From Vandiemenella viatica (taxonomy: Eukaryota > Arthropoda > Insecta > Orthoptera > Morabidae), in the NCBI GenBank assembly GCA_031002005.1, contig CM061920.1, positions 110,660,095 through 110,724,094 of the forward strand: 64,000 bases of DNA, given 5' to 3'. Shown in pieces: positions 10,181 through 20,438 of this stretch. A program made the position numbers and the translations under genes. The notes beneath the pieces were generated by a model, which worked only from the letters and a program-made list of their open reading frames with translations, did not search any database and was not told the DNA's origin. Within the stretch, counting starts at the first letter, position 1. The number at the start of each line of letters is the position of its first letter.

Positions 10181-11180
10181 NNNNNNNNNNNNNNNNNNNN
10201 NNNNNNNNNNNNNNNNNNNNNNNNNNNNNNNNNNNNNNNNNNNNNNNNNNNNNNNNNNNNNNNNNNNNNNNNNNNNNNNNNNNNNNNNNNNNNNNNNNNN
10301 NNNNNNNNNNNNNNNNNNNNNNNNNNNNNNNNNNNNNNNNNNNNNNNNNNNNNNNNNNNNNNNNNNNNNNNNNNNNNNNNNNNNNNNNNNNNNNNNNNNN
10401 NNNNNNNNNNNNNNNNNNNNNNNNNNNNNNNNNNNNNNNNNNNNNNNNNNNNNNNNNNNNNNNNNNNNNNNNNNNNNNNNNNNNNNNNNNNNNNNNNNNN
10501 NNNNNNNNNNNNNNNNNNNNNNNNNNNNNNNNNNNNNNNNNNNNNNNNNNNNNNNNNNNNNNNNNNNNNNNNNNNNNNNNNNNNNNNNNNNNNNNNNNNN
10601 NNNNNNNNNNNNNNNNNNNNNNNNNNNNNNNNNNNNNNNNNNNNNNNNNNNNNNNNNNNNNNNNNNNNNNNNNNNNNNNNNNNNNNNNNNNNNNNNNNNN
10701 NNNNNNNNNNNNNNNNNNNNNNNNNNNNNNNNNNNNNNNNNNNNNNNNNNNNNNNNNNNNNNNNNNNNNNNNNNNNNNNNNNNNNNNNNNNNNNNNNNNN
10801 NNNNNNNNNNNNNNNNNNNNNNNNNNNNNNNNNNNNNNNNNNNNNNNNNNNNNNNNNNNNNNNNNNNNNNNNNNNNNNNNNNNNNNNNNNNNNNNNNNNN
10901 NNNNNNNNNNNNNNNNNNNNNNNNNNNNNNNNNNNNNNNNNNNNNNNNNNNNNNNNNNNNNNNNNNNNNNNNNNNNNNNNNNNNNNNNNNNNNNNNNNNN
11001 NNNNNNNNNNNNNNNNNNNNNNNNNNNNNNNNNNNNNNNNNNNNNNNNNNNNNNNNNNNNNNNNNNNNNNNNNNNNNNNNNNNNNNNNNNNNNNNNNNNN
11101 NNNNNNNNNNNNNNNNNNNNNNNNNNNNNNNNNNNNNNNNNNNNNNNNNNNNNNNNNNNNNNNNNNNNNNNNNNNNNNNN
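10181..11180. other. Assembly gap, exactly 1,000 N
   Basis: The run of N is exactly 1,000 long, a round number typical of a placeholder for unknown length. It begins inside an LTR, so the missing sequence is probably the rest of a retrotransposon too repetitive to assemble. Protein frames crossing it are meaningless. Confidence 0.97.
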
Positions 11181-11286
11181 ATTGTATTTAATATATAATA
11201 TTCGATGTAGGACGGGGAATACGAACTCATGTCCTCCCGAATGCGTGGCAAGTAGAGGGGGAGCTGAAAATTTGTTATGCTAAGGG

Positions 11287-11322
11287 TGCGTCCATAAACC
11301 ACGTAACTCCATTTTGGACTTG
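11287..11322. repeat. Solo foldback end (AACCACGT type)
   Basis: The sequence 'gcgtccataaaccacgtaac' followed by 'tccattttgg' matches the end of the 8028-8301 element, whose right arm also has 'ccaaaatggagctac'. Only one end is visible before the GC-rich minisatellite starts. Confidence 0.6.
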
Positions 11323-11324
11323 GA

Positions 11325-11665
11325 GGGGACGACGCGTGTGCGTACGAGTGTCCTGCCTCGGCGCCGTCGTGGCTGCAGGGGCGGGGCGCGTGACCTACAA
11401 AGATAATGACGGCGAGAGCGGCGCCGGCGTGGCGCGTGACCTACAAAGAGCCAGGTAGATAATTATAGGCCAGAGGCCGCACAGTCGGCCGGGCGCCTAA
11501 TTATAGGGGAAGCGGCCTGCACACCTGCAGGGGGCGGGGCGCGTGACCTTGACGGTAAGCGGCGCCGGCAGCCAGGTAGATAATTACAGGCCGCACAGTC
11601 GGCCAGGTGCCTAATTATAGGGGAAGCGGCCGCAGGGGGGGCGGGGCGCGTGACCTATTTAATAC
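11325..11665 (+). repeat. GC-rich minisatellite with a period near 120 bp
   Basis: The phrases 'ggggcgcgtgacc' (about 11382, 11532, 11644; variant 'tggcgcgtgacc' about 11430), 'gccaggtagataatta' (11448, 11569) and 'cctaattataggggaagcgg' (about 11494, 11611) recur in order, giving a unit near 117-121 bp in about 2.5 copies. The sequence is far richer in G+C and CpG than its neighbours. It has no coding potential that I trust. Confidence 0.75.
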
Positions 11666-11812
11666 CAAACCGCTGTTTTCTTTCTACTGAGATTAATTAC
11701 ATGTATTTCATTTAACTGCGATGAAGCACACAACCCTGTGGCGTTTTATTTACTCATCTCCTTTTTTATTCCATGAATTTTTGTGTTAAATTCTTTCAGT
11801 GTTTCAGATACA

Positions 11813-12690
11813 TTATTTTATCTCTTTCTTTGGTCATTTATTCTGGTCCCTGACAACACCATATTCTGAAGAAAATTTTCCCACCTCCTTATTCTTGAAA
11901 TCAGGTGTCAGTTTGTTGTGATGCCTTCCATACTCTACTCCTAATTTTTCTTCCAGGCCTCATCGCCCATATAAGCCTTATAAAAATCCCAGGACTCGTG
12001 TATTCCAGTGATTCCAAACCTAGCTTCTTCATCGAATCTGTTAATGATTTTGCTGTGTGGTAATTCCCATAAACAAATCTTGCTTCCCTTCCTTCACCCT
12101 TTTCAATTCATAACTTTGATACTCATGTTGTTAATCCCACAGCACCCGAAGATACTATAACAATGGTCCCACCAAGCTTTCGTATCCCAAATCACTCATT
12201 TAATAGTCACCTAAAAGACATCAAAAGGTCGTATACAGCAATTAAAACCCTGTATCTTCTTTCTGTGAGACTCTTCCACAGCTTGCTTGCTCATCACTTC
12301 GAAAAGTTCATTTCGTACTTCTTCCTAAGCATCAAATTTAAAATGCTTCAATTTCCCTTCCTTCTGGTATTCGTAATGCCAGTGATTCACTACCTTGACA
12401 TCATGTGTTCCATAAACAGTTTTAGAAAAAAATTCTGAGTCCTAAATAAATTTTTGAAACTCTCTCGCTCTCTTCGCTAGTTCTTTTCTCGTTTTATTAT
12501 CATTCGAGTTTCGGCCATCAGTAACAATTTTACTTGCTACGTAACAAAATCCACTTCCTCCTACTTTTACATCTGATCTTTATTTTTAAATTAAATCTAC
12601 TGTTATTGCTATACAATTAATGACTTTTGTCTTGATTTGGTTCATATTTAATCCATATTCTATCCATATTCGTGTTCCCGTTGTGAAGCA
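11813..12690 (-). pseudogene. Decayed LINE reverse transcriptase fragment
   Basis: On the minus strand, patchy frames read YGLNMNQIKTKV (about 12650-12615), then CYVASKIVTDGRNSND (about 12545-12500) with KTRKELAKRAREFQKF after it, then ESLALRIPEGREIEAF (about 12390-12345). In order these correspond to the LINE segments 'YGLKMNxxKTKxM', 'KYLGSxITDDGRxxxEI', 'RIAxAKxAF' and 'ETWTLRKxxExRLEAFEMWCWRRM', which occur in RTE-like and related non-LTR elements. Several stops and frame changes break it. The downstream part (11813-11925) is homologous to the repeats at 1-310 and 40640-41160. The clade assignment is tentative. Confidence 0.65.
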
Positions 12691-12947
12691 AAGTATAGGA
12701 TGGTAATGGAATTTTTCAGAAGGCGAACTGCGTTCGGTTATATCGAGTTCGTACGTCAGCTAACAACGGTTAAGGGAGGGTCAGCATTAGCAATGCTGCT
12801 TCGGCGCGCCTCCTGCATTAATGCCCATGCCGCACCTACCTGGTAGGCTTCCATAGGTGAGCGAGGCTGTACTTAACATTTTGCTCACTTCCATGTCAAT
12901 TTTCTGGAAGGAGCTTGGATCTTCTAGCAAGATTCTATAAATATGCC

Positions 12948-13165
12948 GAGGCAAGGAGTGGCACCACTCGGGGCTGTCATTCTGGAGGAAGTGGGTTCAA
13001 CTTTCAGTCCGACTATCCAGGTTTTGTTTTTCCACAGTTTTCCGAAATCAGTCAACACGAATGCCGGAATGGTTGCTTCAAAAGATCATGGATGAATTCC
13101 TTACCATTCTTATCCTGTATCTCTACCGACTCTGATGACATCGACGTCTACAAGTCGTAATTACT
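12948..13165 (+). mobile_element. Diverged tRNA-headed SINE
   Basis: It keeps the order of phrases of the intact SINE at 13593: a 'gtgggttcaactttc' box-B-like segment, 'ccaggttttg', 'ttttcc', 'aatgccgg', 'gcttcaaaagatcatgg', 'gaattcctta', 'gatgacatcgacg'. It is more diverged than the other copies. Target duplications are not clear. Confidence 0.6.
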
Positions 13166-13592
13166 GAAGCAAAAACAAGAAAAAAAACTTGGGTAGCCGT
13201 AGTATTTTCAGCATGGCGCTACGCTTGAAGAAGAAAAACATCGGGACAGCGGTTATTTCATATCAAGAGATTACTAGGAAATCCTTCTTTCGACAGATTA
13301 AGATAGAGAATTTAAAAAATGTTACAACAGCCTGATTCAGTAAAACAGTTCCTAACATTTTATATAATCATAACGTATTGGCATTGTGAAATGTTTTGGT
13401 TGGAAACTGGTTCAATTAAAAAGTAGTTTTCTCCTGGTGTTGAAGACATGCATTTCCGTCTGGGAAGATCCGGTATGTACAATGATTAAACTGTGCTGAT
13501 ATGACCAAAGAGGGCCAGAAACTACCCGAAAGAAGAAATGTCCATTCTCTACTAATAGGTTGCTTATGACACTCTGTGTAGAGTTATCCATA

Positions 13593-13835
13593 CTGAGCGT
13601 GGTGGTGTAACGGCTAGCGTTCTGGCCTCGCATTCGGGAGGACGCCGGTTCGAATCACCATGCGGGCATCCAGATTTGGGTTTTCCATGGTTTCCGCAAA
13701 TCACTCCAGGTGAATGCCGGGATGCTTCCTTCAAAAGGCCATGGCCGAAATCCTTCCCATTCCTTGCCCCCCATCGTTTCCCGTCTCTAAAGACCTTGTT
13801 GTTATAGGAGACGTTAAGCAGTTAAAAAAAAAATA
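13593..13835 (+). mobile_element. tRNA-headed SINE, near full length with 8 bp TSD
   Basis: The head contains an A-box-like 'tggtgtaacggctagcg', an anticodon-loop-like 'cctcgcattcgggagg' and a B box 'ggttcgaatca', as in RNA polymerase III SINEs. The body has 'gggcatccagatttgggttt', 'ccatggtttcc', 'aatgccggga' and 'aaaggccatggccgaaatcc'. It ends in an A-run (13824-13833). The direct repeat TATCCATA flanks it at 13585-13592 and 13836-13843. Related copies lie at 12948, 20205, 28541 and 53505. This copy is the best reference for the family in the window. Confidence 0.88.
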
Positions 13836-13843
13836 TATCCATA

Positions 13844-15534
13844 GTTAAGATTTATTTACGGTAAAACCTACTCGTAAGTGAAACCTTGACGTTGAATTTG
13901 ATATTCATGCGAAAGAAATCGCAGTAATAAGTTCCGTGTGCAACGGACTTCCCCATAATTTAGATCGCTTAGCAGCAGGATACCAGAGAACAGCTGAACT
14001 AGCGTATGATACAGCTCCACCAGGCCACTTCTGTACTGGATATACTGCTGACTTCGGCTTATAGAGAGTAAGAGAAAATGTCATTTATTCAACGATAAGT
14101 TGTTGGAAGACCTATTGTCAGTATTACTTTATACTGTTATCTAATCAAAGATTGTTGCGGTCTCAAACAGGAGTATAATTCATTTTACTGGTGTGGCGGA
14201 GAGAGATTTTGTGATGGTTACATCGCGTTTAGTTTAAAACATCTTCATTCCCTCTGTTACCTGCTATATGTTTGTGAGAGGATGTGATTTTATTATTTGT
14301 GTTAAAATTACGCTTGAGCAGCGTCAAACAGTGAACAGCTTCTTGGTAGTGCGCGCTGTGGAATGTGTGAATTGAGGAGTCGTTATCGCTAATGGCGAGC
14401 TCTCTCTAAAGAACGAGATAACAGCCGAGCCGTCGTAAAATGTTAACGAGCCTCGACACACTGACTGCAGCCACTAGACGCAGACAGCGCTGGTCAGCTT
14501 ATCAGCAGATCTCATGCTTACTGTGCACGGCTGTCTGTCCTAAATGTTAATAATATATATGAGTGTGTTTTGTATTATCCTTATGGGCGCTTGTGTTTGT
14601 TCGTATGTAGTTTTCTGTTAGTATTGTCAACCCCGTATTGCAAGGATCTTTGCACTAAACAGTGTGCTTAGCGTCTGTGTGGATGCAGAGGCAGGATTGT
14701 AATTTCCTCTGCTCCTTCTGTAAGCGTTGCTGATTGAGTTTCTTTTACTGTATGTAAGGAGCTCGGCATTGAAGTGGAGCTTGAACTTCGCAAATATCAC
14801 GATAAAAGGAAAGTTGAAGCATTCAAATGAGGATACTAAGTGGATTGATAACGTATGAAATTAACGCGTTTTCGTAATTATCAGCGTGAAACTAAGTTTG
14901 TGGACGAGTGGTGGTCACATTTTAAGGTATGACGGACTGGTTAGCTTGCTAGTGGTGTGAAGGTATTGTAGAGGAACGCAAAGATTATAATAACGTTATA
15001 ACAGATATGTTGAGGTAAATATGGAGGAGTGCATCAAACTAGTCAAGAGATAAATGACAGGGAGTGTAAGGAGTATTTTTCAGTATAGTGTTTTGTGTAT
15101 ATGAAGTTGAAGGCCAGTCAGTTCGGGCCTTGTAACGTTACGAAGGATAATTCACTATCAAGAGTGTTGTATGGATTCTCTCCATACGCACAACGCAAAG
15201 ATTTTGGATTTAACCCAGGCACTTGGTGCACAATTTAACCATAAGCGATTTTGTATGACCACCTCTCCTATCTAGATGGCGATGTGCCCGATGAGGAAAA
15301 TATCTTCCACCACTTGGCTTGGAGCACCAAACCACGTGACCGTCTCAGTAACTGAGGCGTGTTACACATTGTAACGCCACAGCACGGCCGAGTCATAAGC
15401 GAGTAATAGGTTGTTATTTACAACACGCCGTTATCATATTTTTATAACAAAGTGAAATTTGAGTACTAACAGACGATAAGCTATGTTGATAACCATTCCT
15501 GTAATACTATAAGTCTCAACCCACGCGATGACCG
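13844..15534. other. Spacer; mixed composition, no gene confirmed
   Basis: The part 14330-14560 is somewhat GC-richer. The part 15170-15370 contains 'ggatttaacccaggcac' and 'accgtctcagtaactgagg', and a similar 'ggatttaaccctggtcg' occurs on the minus strand near 35320. This may be an unrecognised dispersed repeat. No splice-bounded open frame was convincing. Confidence 0.4.
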
Positions 15535-15618
15535 TAAAGGTACGTTTCCATTACTACAAATTTGTGCCGCAACATGTTGTGGCACAAGTGCCAGCGCATG
15601 TGCCACAAATTTGTTACG

Positions 15619-15844
15619 AGTTGTTTAAGTTAAGAGTGCAACGAAATACTTCTTCCGCCAACCTATTTAGGTCGCAATGACAGGAGGGATAAGATTAGAG
15701 AAATAAGATGCCGTACTGATTCATTTATGTATTCCTTCTTTCCTCGATCTGTTCGGGATTGGAATGCGCAGAATTAGGATTGGTGCTTAGCACCCTCTGC
15801 CACCCACAGTATTTGTGATTTGCAGAGTATAGATGTAGATGTAG
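15619..15844 (+). mobile_element. 5'-truncated LINE 3' end nested in the Harbinger element
   Basis: A short RT tail (15685-15777) reads RDKIREIRCRTDSFMYSF, then FPRSVRDWNAQN and a stop. This matches the common LINE C-terminus 'FFPRSxRDWNxLP'. It is followed by 'caccctctgccaccca' and a 'gtagatgtagatgtag' tail, which I recognise as a frequent insect LINE 3' end with a hexamer repeat tail. It interrupts the subterminal repeats of the host Harbinger element. The 5' boundary is approximate and no target duplication was established. Confidence 0.75.
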
Positions 15845-16079
15845 AAATGGAAACGGCCTGCAACATGTTGCAGCACAAATGCCGGGGACAGAAATGTGCC
15901 AAGCGGCTGCGGGACACATGTGCCGCAACTTGTGCCACAGCCCATGGAAACTGACTGCGACATGTCCCAGAGACATGTGCCGTCGCGAGCATGCGTAGTA
16001 CACTCCTTGTGAGCAGCACGTGTTTTCTTGTCTGTGGTAATCGTACTTTATTTAAAGCTAGTGTTGTGTTTGTTTCAAG

Positions 16080-16375
16080 ATGGAGTGGTCGAAGAATAAT
16101 GCAACAAAGCTTTTAGAACTCTATGAACAGGAGACATTTCTGTGGAACATAATTGTTGCGATCCACAAGAAGTCGAACAATAGAAATGACGCCATGCAAC
16201 AAATTGCTGATATTCTGGAATGCAGTAATGAAGAAGTAGAAAACAAATTCACTCCCTGAGTTCCCAATATTTAAGGGAAAAAGTAAAACTGAAAATAGCA
16301 AGAAAAGTGGCGCTGGTGCTAAGGATGTTTCCGAAAATAAATGGCAGTATTTCAGTTTAATGACTTTTGTGTCAG
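16080..16375 (+). pseudogene. MADF-domain gene of the Harbinger element, frameshifted
   Basis: An ATG at 16080 opens 59 codons (MEWSKNNATKLLELYEQETF, then LWNIIVAIHKKSNNRNDAMQ, QIADILECSNEEVENKF) ending at TGA 16257-16259. These are the first two helices of a MADF (Myb/SANT-like) DNA-binding domain. In the following frames the domain continues as HSLSSQYLREKVK and then KTENSKKSGAGAKDVSENKW with QYFSLMTFV, the usual third helix and 'WxYFxxMxF' end. Two frameshifts therefore break it near 16253 and 16282. MADF or Myb-like proteins are the second gene of Harbinger transposons and assist transposase DNA binding, which fits the TAA-flanked host element. Confidence 0.82.
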
Positions 16376-16837
16376 TTAAGTAACAATTGAAAATCACTTG
16401 CTGTCATTCTAACAAAATTCTCGACCCACTTTGGAGCCGTAGGTCTGCCATCAAGCTCCTTCCGAATGTCTTTTTGCTAAAAAAAAAAAAAAACTTCTAA
16501 TCCACCATCTCGGTCGCTTTCGCCTGTCATTACAACAAAGCTGCAGTAGCTAAGTTGTCCATATCGCTCAAGTATTTGAACCCGCAAATCATTTCACTCA
16601 AGAAACTGGAAAACACTGTATCTGATTCTCTGTACAAACTTCATCTGTAGTCTTCCAATCGAAACCTCTCTATAAATGTTGCAGATGTCCCAGGCAATTG
16701 GAAACAGTTGAACAATTACGTGCAACATGTGCCGGGATAAGTTGCGCGACACGTGCCAGGAACTTGTCAGAATGGAAACCTACCTTAAGGAACACTTCCT
16801 ACTCCAACAGTAATACAAACTGTTCTATTAAGATTCT

Positions 16838-16838
<1 letters not shown>

Positions 16839-16896
<58 letters not shown>
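16839..16896. repeat. A58 homopolymer run
   Basis: Uninterrupted A over about 58 bases, starting 50 bp beyond the Harbinger right end. It could be the tail of a retroposed sequence or simple slippage. The preceding 50 bp ('gaacacttcctactcc...') match no retroelement I recognise. Confidence 0.85.
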
Positions 16897-16898
<2 letters not shown>

Positions 16899-18623
16899 GA
16901 CCTAGCTTGATATGAGACATGTAATGTGTCTTCCATCTTTTTGTTGAACTTAACACTTGTTTGTTTCTCACATAATAACTAAACACATCTCATAGGCGAC
17001 TTGAATATTTTGAAATTTGATGAGACATTGGAAGTGATGCCACTTCTTCCGAGTCCTACCACCACAAAGTATTTTACATTTGTTTGAGAAGAAGATGGCT
17101 GTGACATACAGAGTATGGTGACCGGTTTTATCTCTGTTGGCTGCGTCATCTCTGAATCAACACACGTGTTAACGTGTGACACAGTTTAGGGATCCATCGT
17201 CAAACTTTTATGGCTCAGTTATGACTAGTTTGTATGTTAGGAAATAAAATACAACGATTTCTTTTATACTTTTGTAGTAATTTCCGTCTGTATTAGAAAA
17301 CGTAATAGTTTCCGTGTCGGACAGTTTCTGTTCTATTCTGGAATGATTCCAAATATAATTTTGATATACACGAAACTCCTTGCGTTTCTGTTATTTTGTT
17401 TCATTTGTTCACTGGTTGACAATAAATGTTGGAAAAGACAGGGTGGATAATGTTGGATCTCACCAACTGAATAACGTCATTATGAATATTTCTCAGTTAA
17501 CAGATGAAGACATTCAGCAGATTATCCTGATTTACTTCAACTATCTTTCTTGTCGACTAGATGTTATTGCGAAGAAATCCTAACAAAGAACAGAGGAATG
17601 AATTTTCGGTAACAGCCTTCTCCAGACGGGCAGTAGTGAGTGAGTAGTTTCTGTGAGACTGTAGCTGGTTATCCTAGAAGCTGTCGGCTCGGCGAGGTGA
17701 CCGCCAACGTGGTGCAGCTGCTCTCTTTGTCACGTCTGTCCCACATCTGACGTCATCTCCGTCTGTCCTTCTGTTGGCAGGTGATCGCTCTCAGAACAAT
17801 GTATACACAGATCTCCAGCGCGTCCTTGCTGTTAGTGAAATGGCGCCACGAGAATTGCCGGCGATTGGTTGGAATCGGATGTTAATAGACTGGGTCGTGT
17901 GACACAATCACAGTCCCGTTGTTTCGTTATGATTTCTGATATTGTTACTTAAACGGGGAACAGTTATACGCAACATGTACTGTAGAGTTGTTAGATCAAG
18001 ACTATATTTTCAGAGGCAGAGAATTGAGGGCATAAGATTGAAAATAAGCAACAACGAATTTCTCAAGCACTGGGTGGGACTAGTTAATTTTTATCTAATT
18101 CCTGGAATTGTAGGAGGTAAAGTTAATCCCCCCCCTCCCCGCTATTTGAACACACACGGTACCTCAGGAGATGCACAGTACATCGCTATGAACAGATGGG
18201 GAAAGGGAGGAAGTACATAGAGTACCGAAAATTCTACACACATGAATTGCTTTAAATTTTATTTTGTAAGCAGTGAGGTTGGAATCGACGAATCTGGGTA
18301 ATATAATATTCTCTTGAAGACTACTTAACGTGAAATCGAACAAGCGAATGAAATACATTTTTGACTTCGTAAAATGTTGATTATGAGCATTACCCGGCAT
18401 AAAAGCGTTACTCCCAGCATTGGCATTCACTGTCATTCAAAGTACGTATTAACAGAGTTGTTGCAGGATGATCTGTGAAATAGCAGGAGAACATGAAGAT
18501 TGTCCTGTGTGTTTGGCCTTAGTGTGACGTGGTATCGTGGTTCCGAGTGTTTAGTTTAACATATGTGGCATTTTTACATGTTCTCATCCACTTTTGTTGA
18601 GGTAGCTGTGGTCTCACGTTTGA
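16897..18623. other. Spacer; candidate splice acceptor near 17781 only
   Basis: Mostly AT-rich. At 17760-17781 'gtctgtccttctgttggcag' looks like a splice acceptor and is followed by 33 open codons (VIALRTMYTQISSASLLLVK...) to a TAA, but without a good donor. C runs at 18127-18140 are simple sequence. Confidence 0.4.
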
Positions 18624-19436
18624 GGCCATCCATAAATTACGTCACACAAATTTCATGATTTTTGGAGCCCTCCCCTCCGTAACCCCCCCCCCCCTTGTCA
18701 CAGGTGGTCACATTTGTGTGACCATCCCCCCCCCCCTGAAATGACGTCACACATTTTAAATTTACAAATTATTAAACTAAAACAATTTTAAAATTATTTA
18801 TATATTTCTATTTAAAATATTTTATCATGAAATCAACAATGAACCTAGCATTTTAGTAAACTGAAAAAACATAACAAATCAAATGAATGATAAAAAGTCA
18901 TCTTGTGTCCGTGGACTTTGAACACATTATTTTATTTTATTTCTGAGTGGCAGAGCAGTCACGTAGTTCTAGATTTGGATAATAGTAATATTCGATGTTT
19001 TAACACTTTCTTCATCCAACCATACACCATCGTCATTGTTCATCGACAAAGAACTTCCCTGTTACGTCTACCCGCAATTCATTGAAGACGAATCTTCGTG
19101 ACGGGCGAAACCTCTTGTTGCCTCTTATGTGATTGCTCGTGTTGGTTAGAGGTTTTATATGATGAAAGATATAGACCAAGAAGGAACACGATCATTAAAG
19201 TAAGAATGCGGAAGTCATATTTTCTGAAAGCCTCAAAGGCGGTATGTTAAAGGCGGCCGACGTGGCACCATAGGGTACAGCGTGAACCCGCTAGACTGCC
19301 ACATGCCAAAAAGTGGTACAAGTTATACATGCGACGTGACGAAGCTTGTGGCTCGTCCACCTCTTGTCACACGATGTCACACTTTAATGACCCGCTCCCT
19401 CCCCCTTAATGTGTGAGGTAATTTATGGATTGCCCC
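18624..19436. mobile_element. Long C-tract foldback (TTACGTCACAC type), copy 1
   Basis: The ends are GGCCATCCATAAATTACGTCA and, read inward, GGGGCAATCCATAAATTACC. TTTG occurs just outside each end (18619-18622, 19437-19440). The interior is shared along its length with 29582-30633, including 'ttgtcacaggtggtcaca', 'gttgcctcttatgtgattgc', 'atgatgaaagatatagacca' and 'atgcggaagtcat'. It contains no open frame of note. Two long co-linear copies show a defined ~0.8 kb non-coding family. Confidence 0.85.
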
Positions 19437-20204
19437 TTTGCTGCCTTGGTTATTTGGCACACGCCACCCCAACAGAGGTACAAGTCACTCAGCATCAGGG
19501 AAGTGTTTCTACCTGTGTGGGAGCTAGTAAGAGGCGCTGTGAGACTGCCGCTACTGCCTCGCCTTGCCTCGCCTCTGGCTCGGGGGCCTCTGTTTTATTA
19601 CCGCACGCAGTCCATTGTGTGGAGCGGAGCAGAACAAGGCAACGCGAGTCGACACTCACCACGCACGGCGCTTCAACTTACTGCGACAGACTCGTTCCCA
19701 TGTACAGTATCGATTCTGTTTTGATCATATATATGCACTCAGAAATATATATATGTGTGTGTGTTTGATAGAGAGGGAGAGAGAGGCCGAATATCATTGC
19801 TTTATCTTTTTGTATACGCTTACCTTTTGAATAATAACGTAAGATAATTTGAAGTGGTCTGGATATTCATTAGTTCATTTCACCGATGGAGTTTTACTCT
19901 GTTTCTCCTCAGAAAGTTCCGCTCCTATCAAATAAATGACGGACATCGCTGGAGAGAACTGAAACCTTGTGCTATTCTTTTTAAAATGATTTCAGGAATC
20001 GGCTGTTGAAGCTTAATACCGTCAGTCTGTGACATGAATTAAACAGTAGTATGTACACATCAACATTGTTTTATAGTCACGTCACCATACACATATACCG
20101 ACTGTACTATCAGGGCTGATGGAAAAGACGCTCCGGAATGCTAACCGAATTTCGTTTACTACAGTGACTGAATAGATAAAGAATTGTCATTAGCACCGAA
20201 TTAT
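19437..20204. other. Spacer
   Basis: A GC-richer patch (19500-19690) sits in an AT-rich background. Overlapping short frames there have no recognisable domain. A (gt)n/(ag)n simple repeat lies at 19745-19785. Confidence 0.4.
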
Positions 20205-20438
20205 GGGTGAGTGGTTAACGCTGTAGCCTCGCATTCGGGAGGATACGCCGGTTGGAATCCCCGTCCGGGCATCCAGATTTGGGTTTTCCATGGTTTCCCC
20301 AAATAACTCCAGGCAAATGCCGGGATACTTCCTTCAAAAGGCCATGGCCGAATTCCTTAACGTTCCTTGACCCCAGTCCCATCCCGCGTCTAATAACCTC
20401 GACGCCGACGAGGGGTAAAGTCATAAGTAAAAAAAGAC
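20205..20438 (+). mobile_element. tRNA-headed SINE, copy 3
   Basis: The A-box-like 'gagtggttaacgctg', 'cctcgcattcgggagg', the B-box-like 'ggttggaatcc' and the body phrases ('gggcatccagatttgggttt', 'ccatggtttcc', 'aaaggccatggccgaattcc', 'cctcgacgccgacgag') follow the 13593 copy in order. It ends in a short A-run. No target duplication was confirmed. Confidence 0.85.

Larger units (their letters stand above)
15538..16785 (+). mobile_element. PIF/Harbinger-type element (1,248 bp, non-autonomous)
   Basis: The left end is AGGTACGTTTCCATTACTAC and the right end, read inward, AGGTAGGTTTCCATTCTGAC, so about 15 bp are shared with one mismatch. TAA flanks both ends (15535-15537, 16786-16788). A 3 bp TWA duplication is the Harbinger signature. 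Subterminal regions on both sides carry repeated 'caacatgt', 'gtgccgc' and 'cacatgtgcc' phrases, probably transposase-binding clusters. Inside are a broken MADF gene and a nested LINE tail. No DDE transposase gene is seen. Confidence 0.85.

Noticed and set aside
10113..11302. Very long open frames on both strands
   Set aside because: They consist of the 1,000 N gap translated as unknown residues; no coding evidence on either side.
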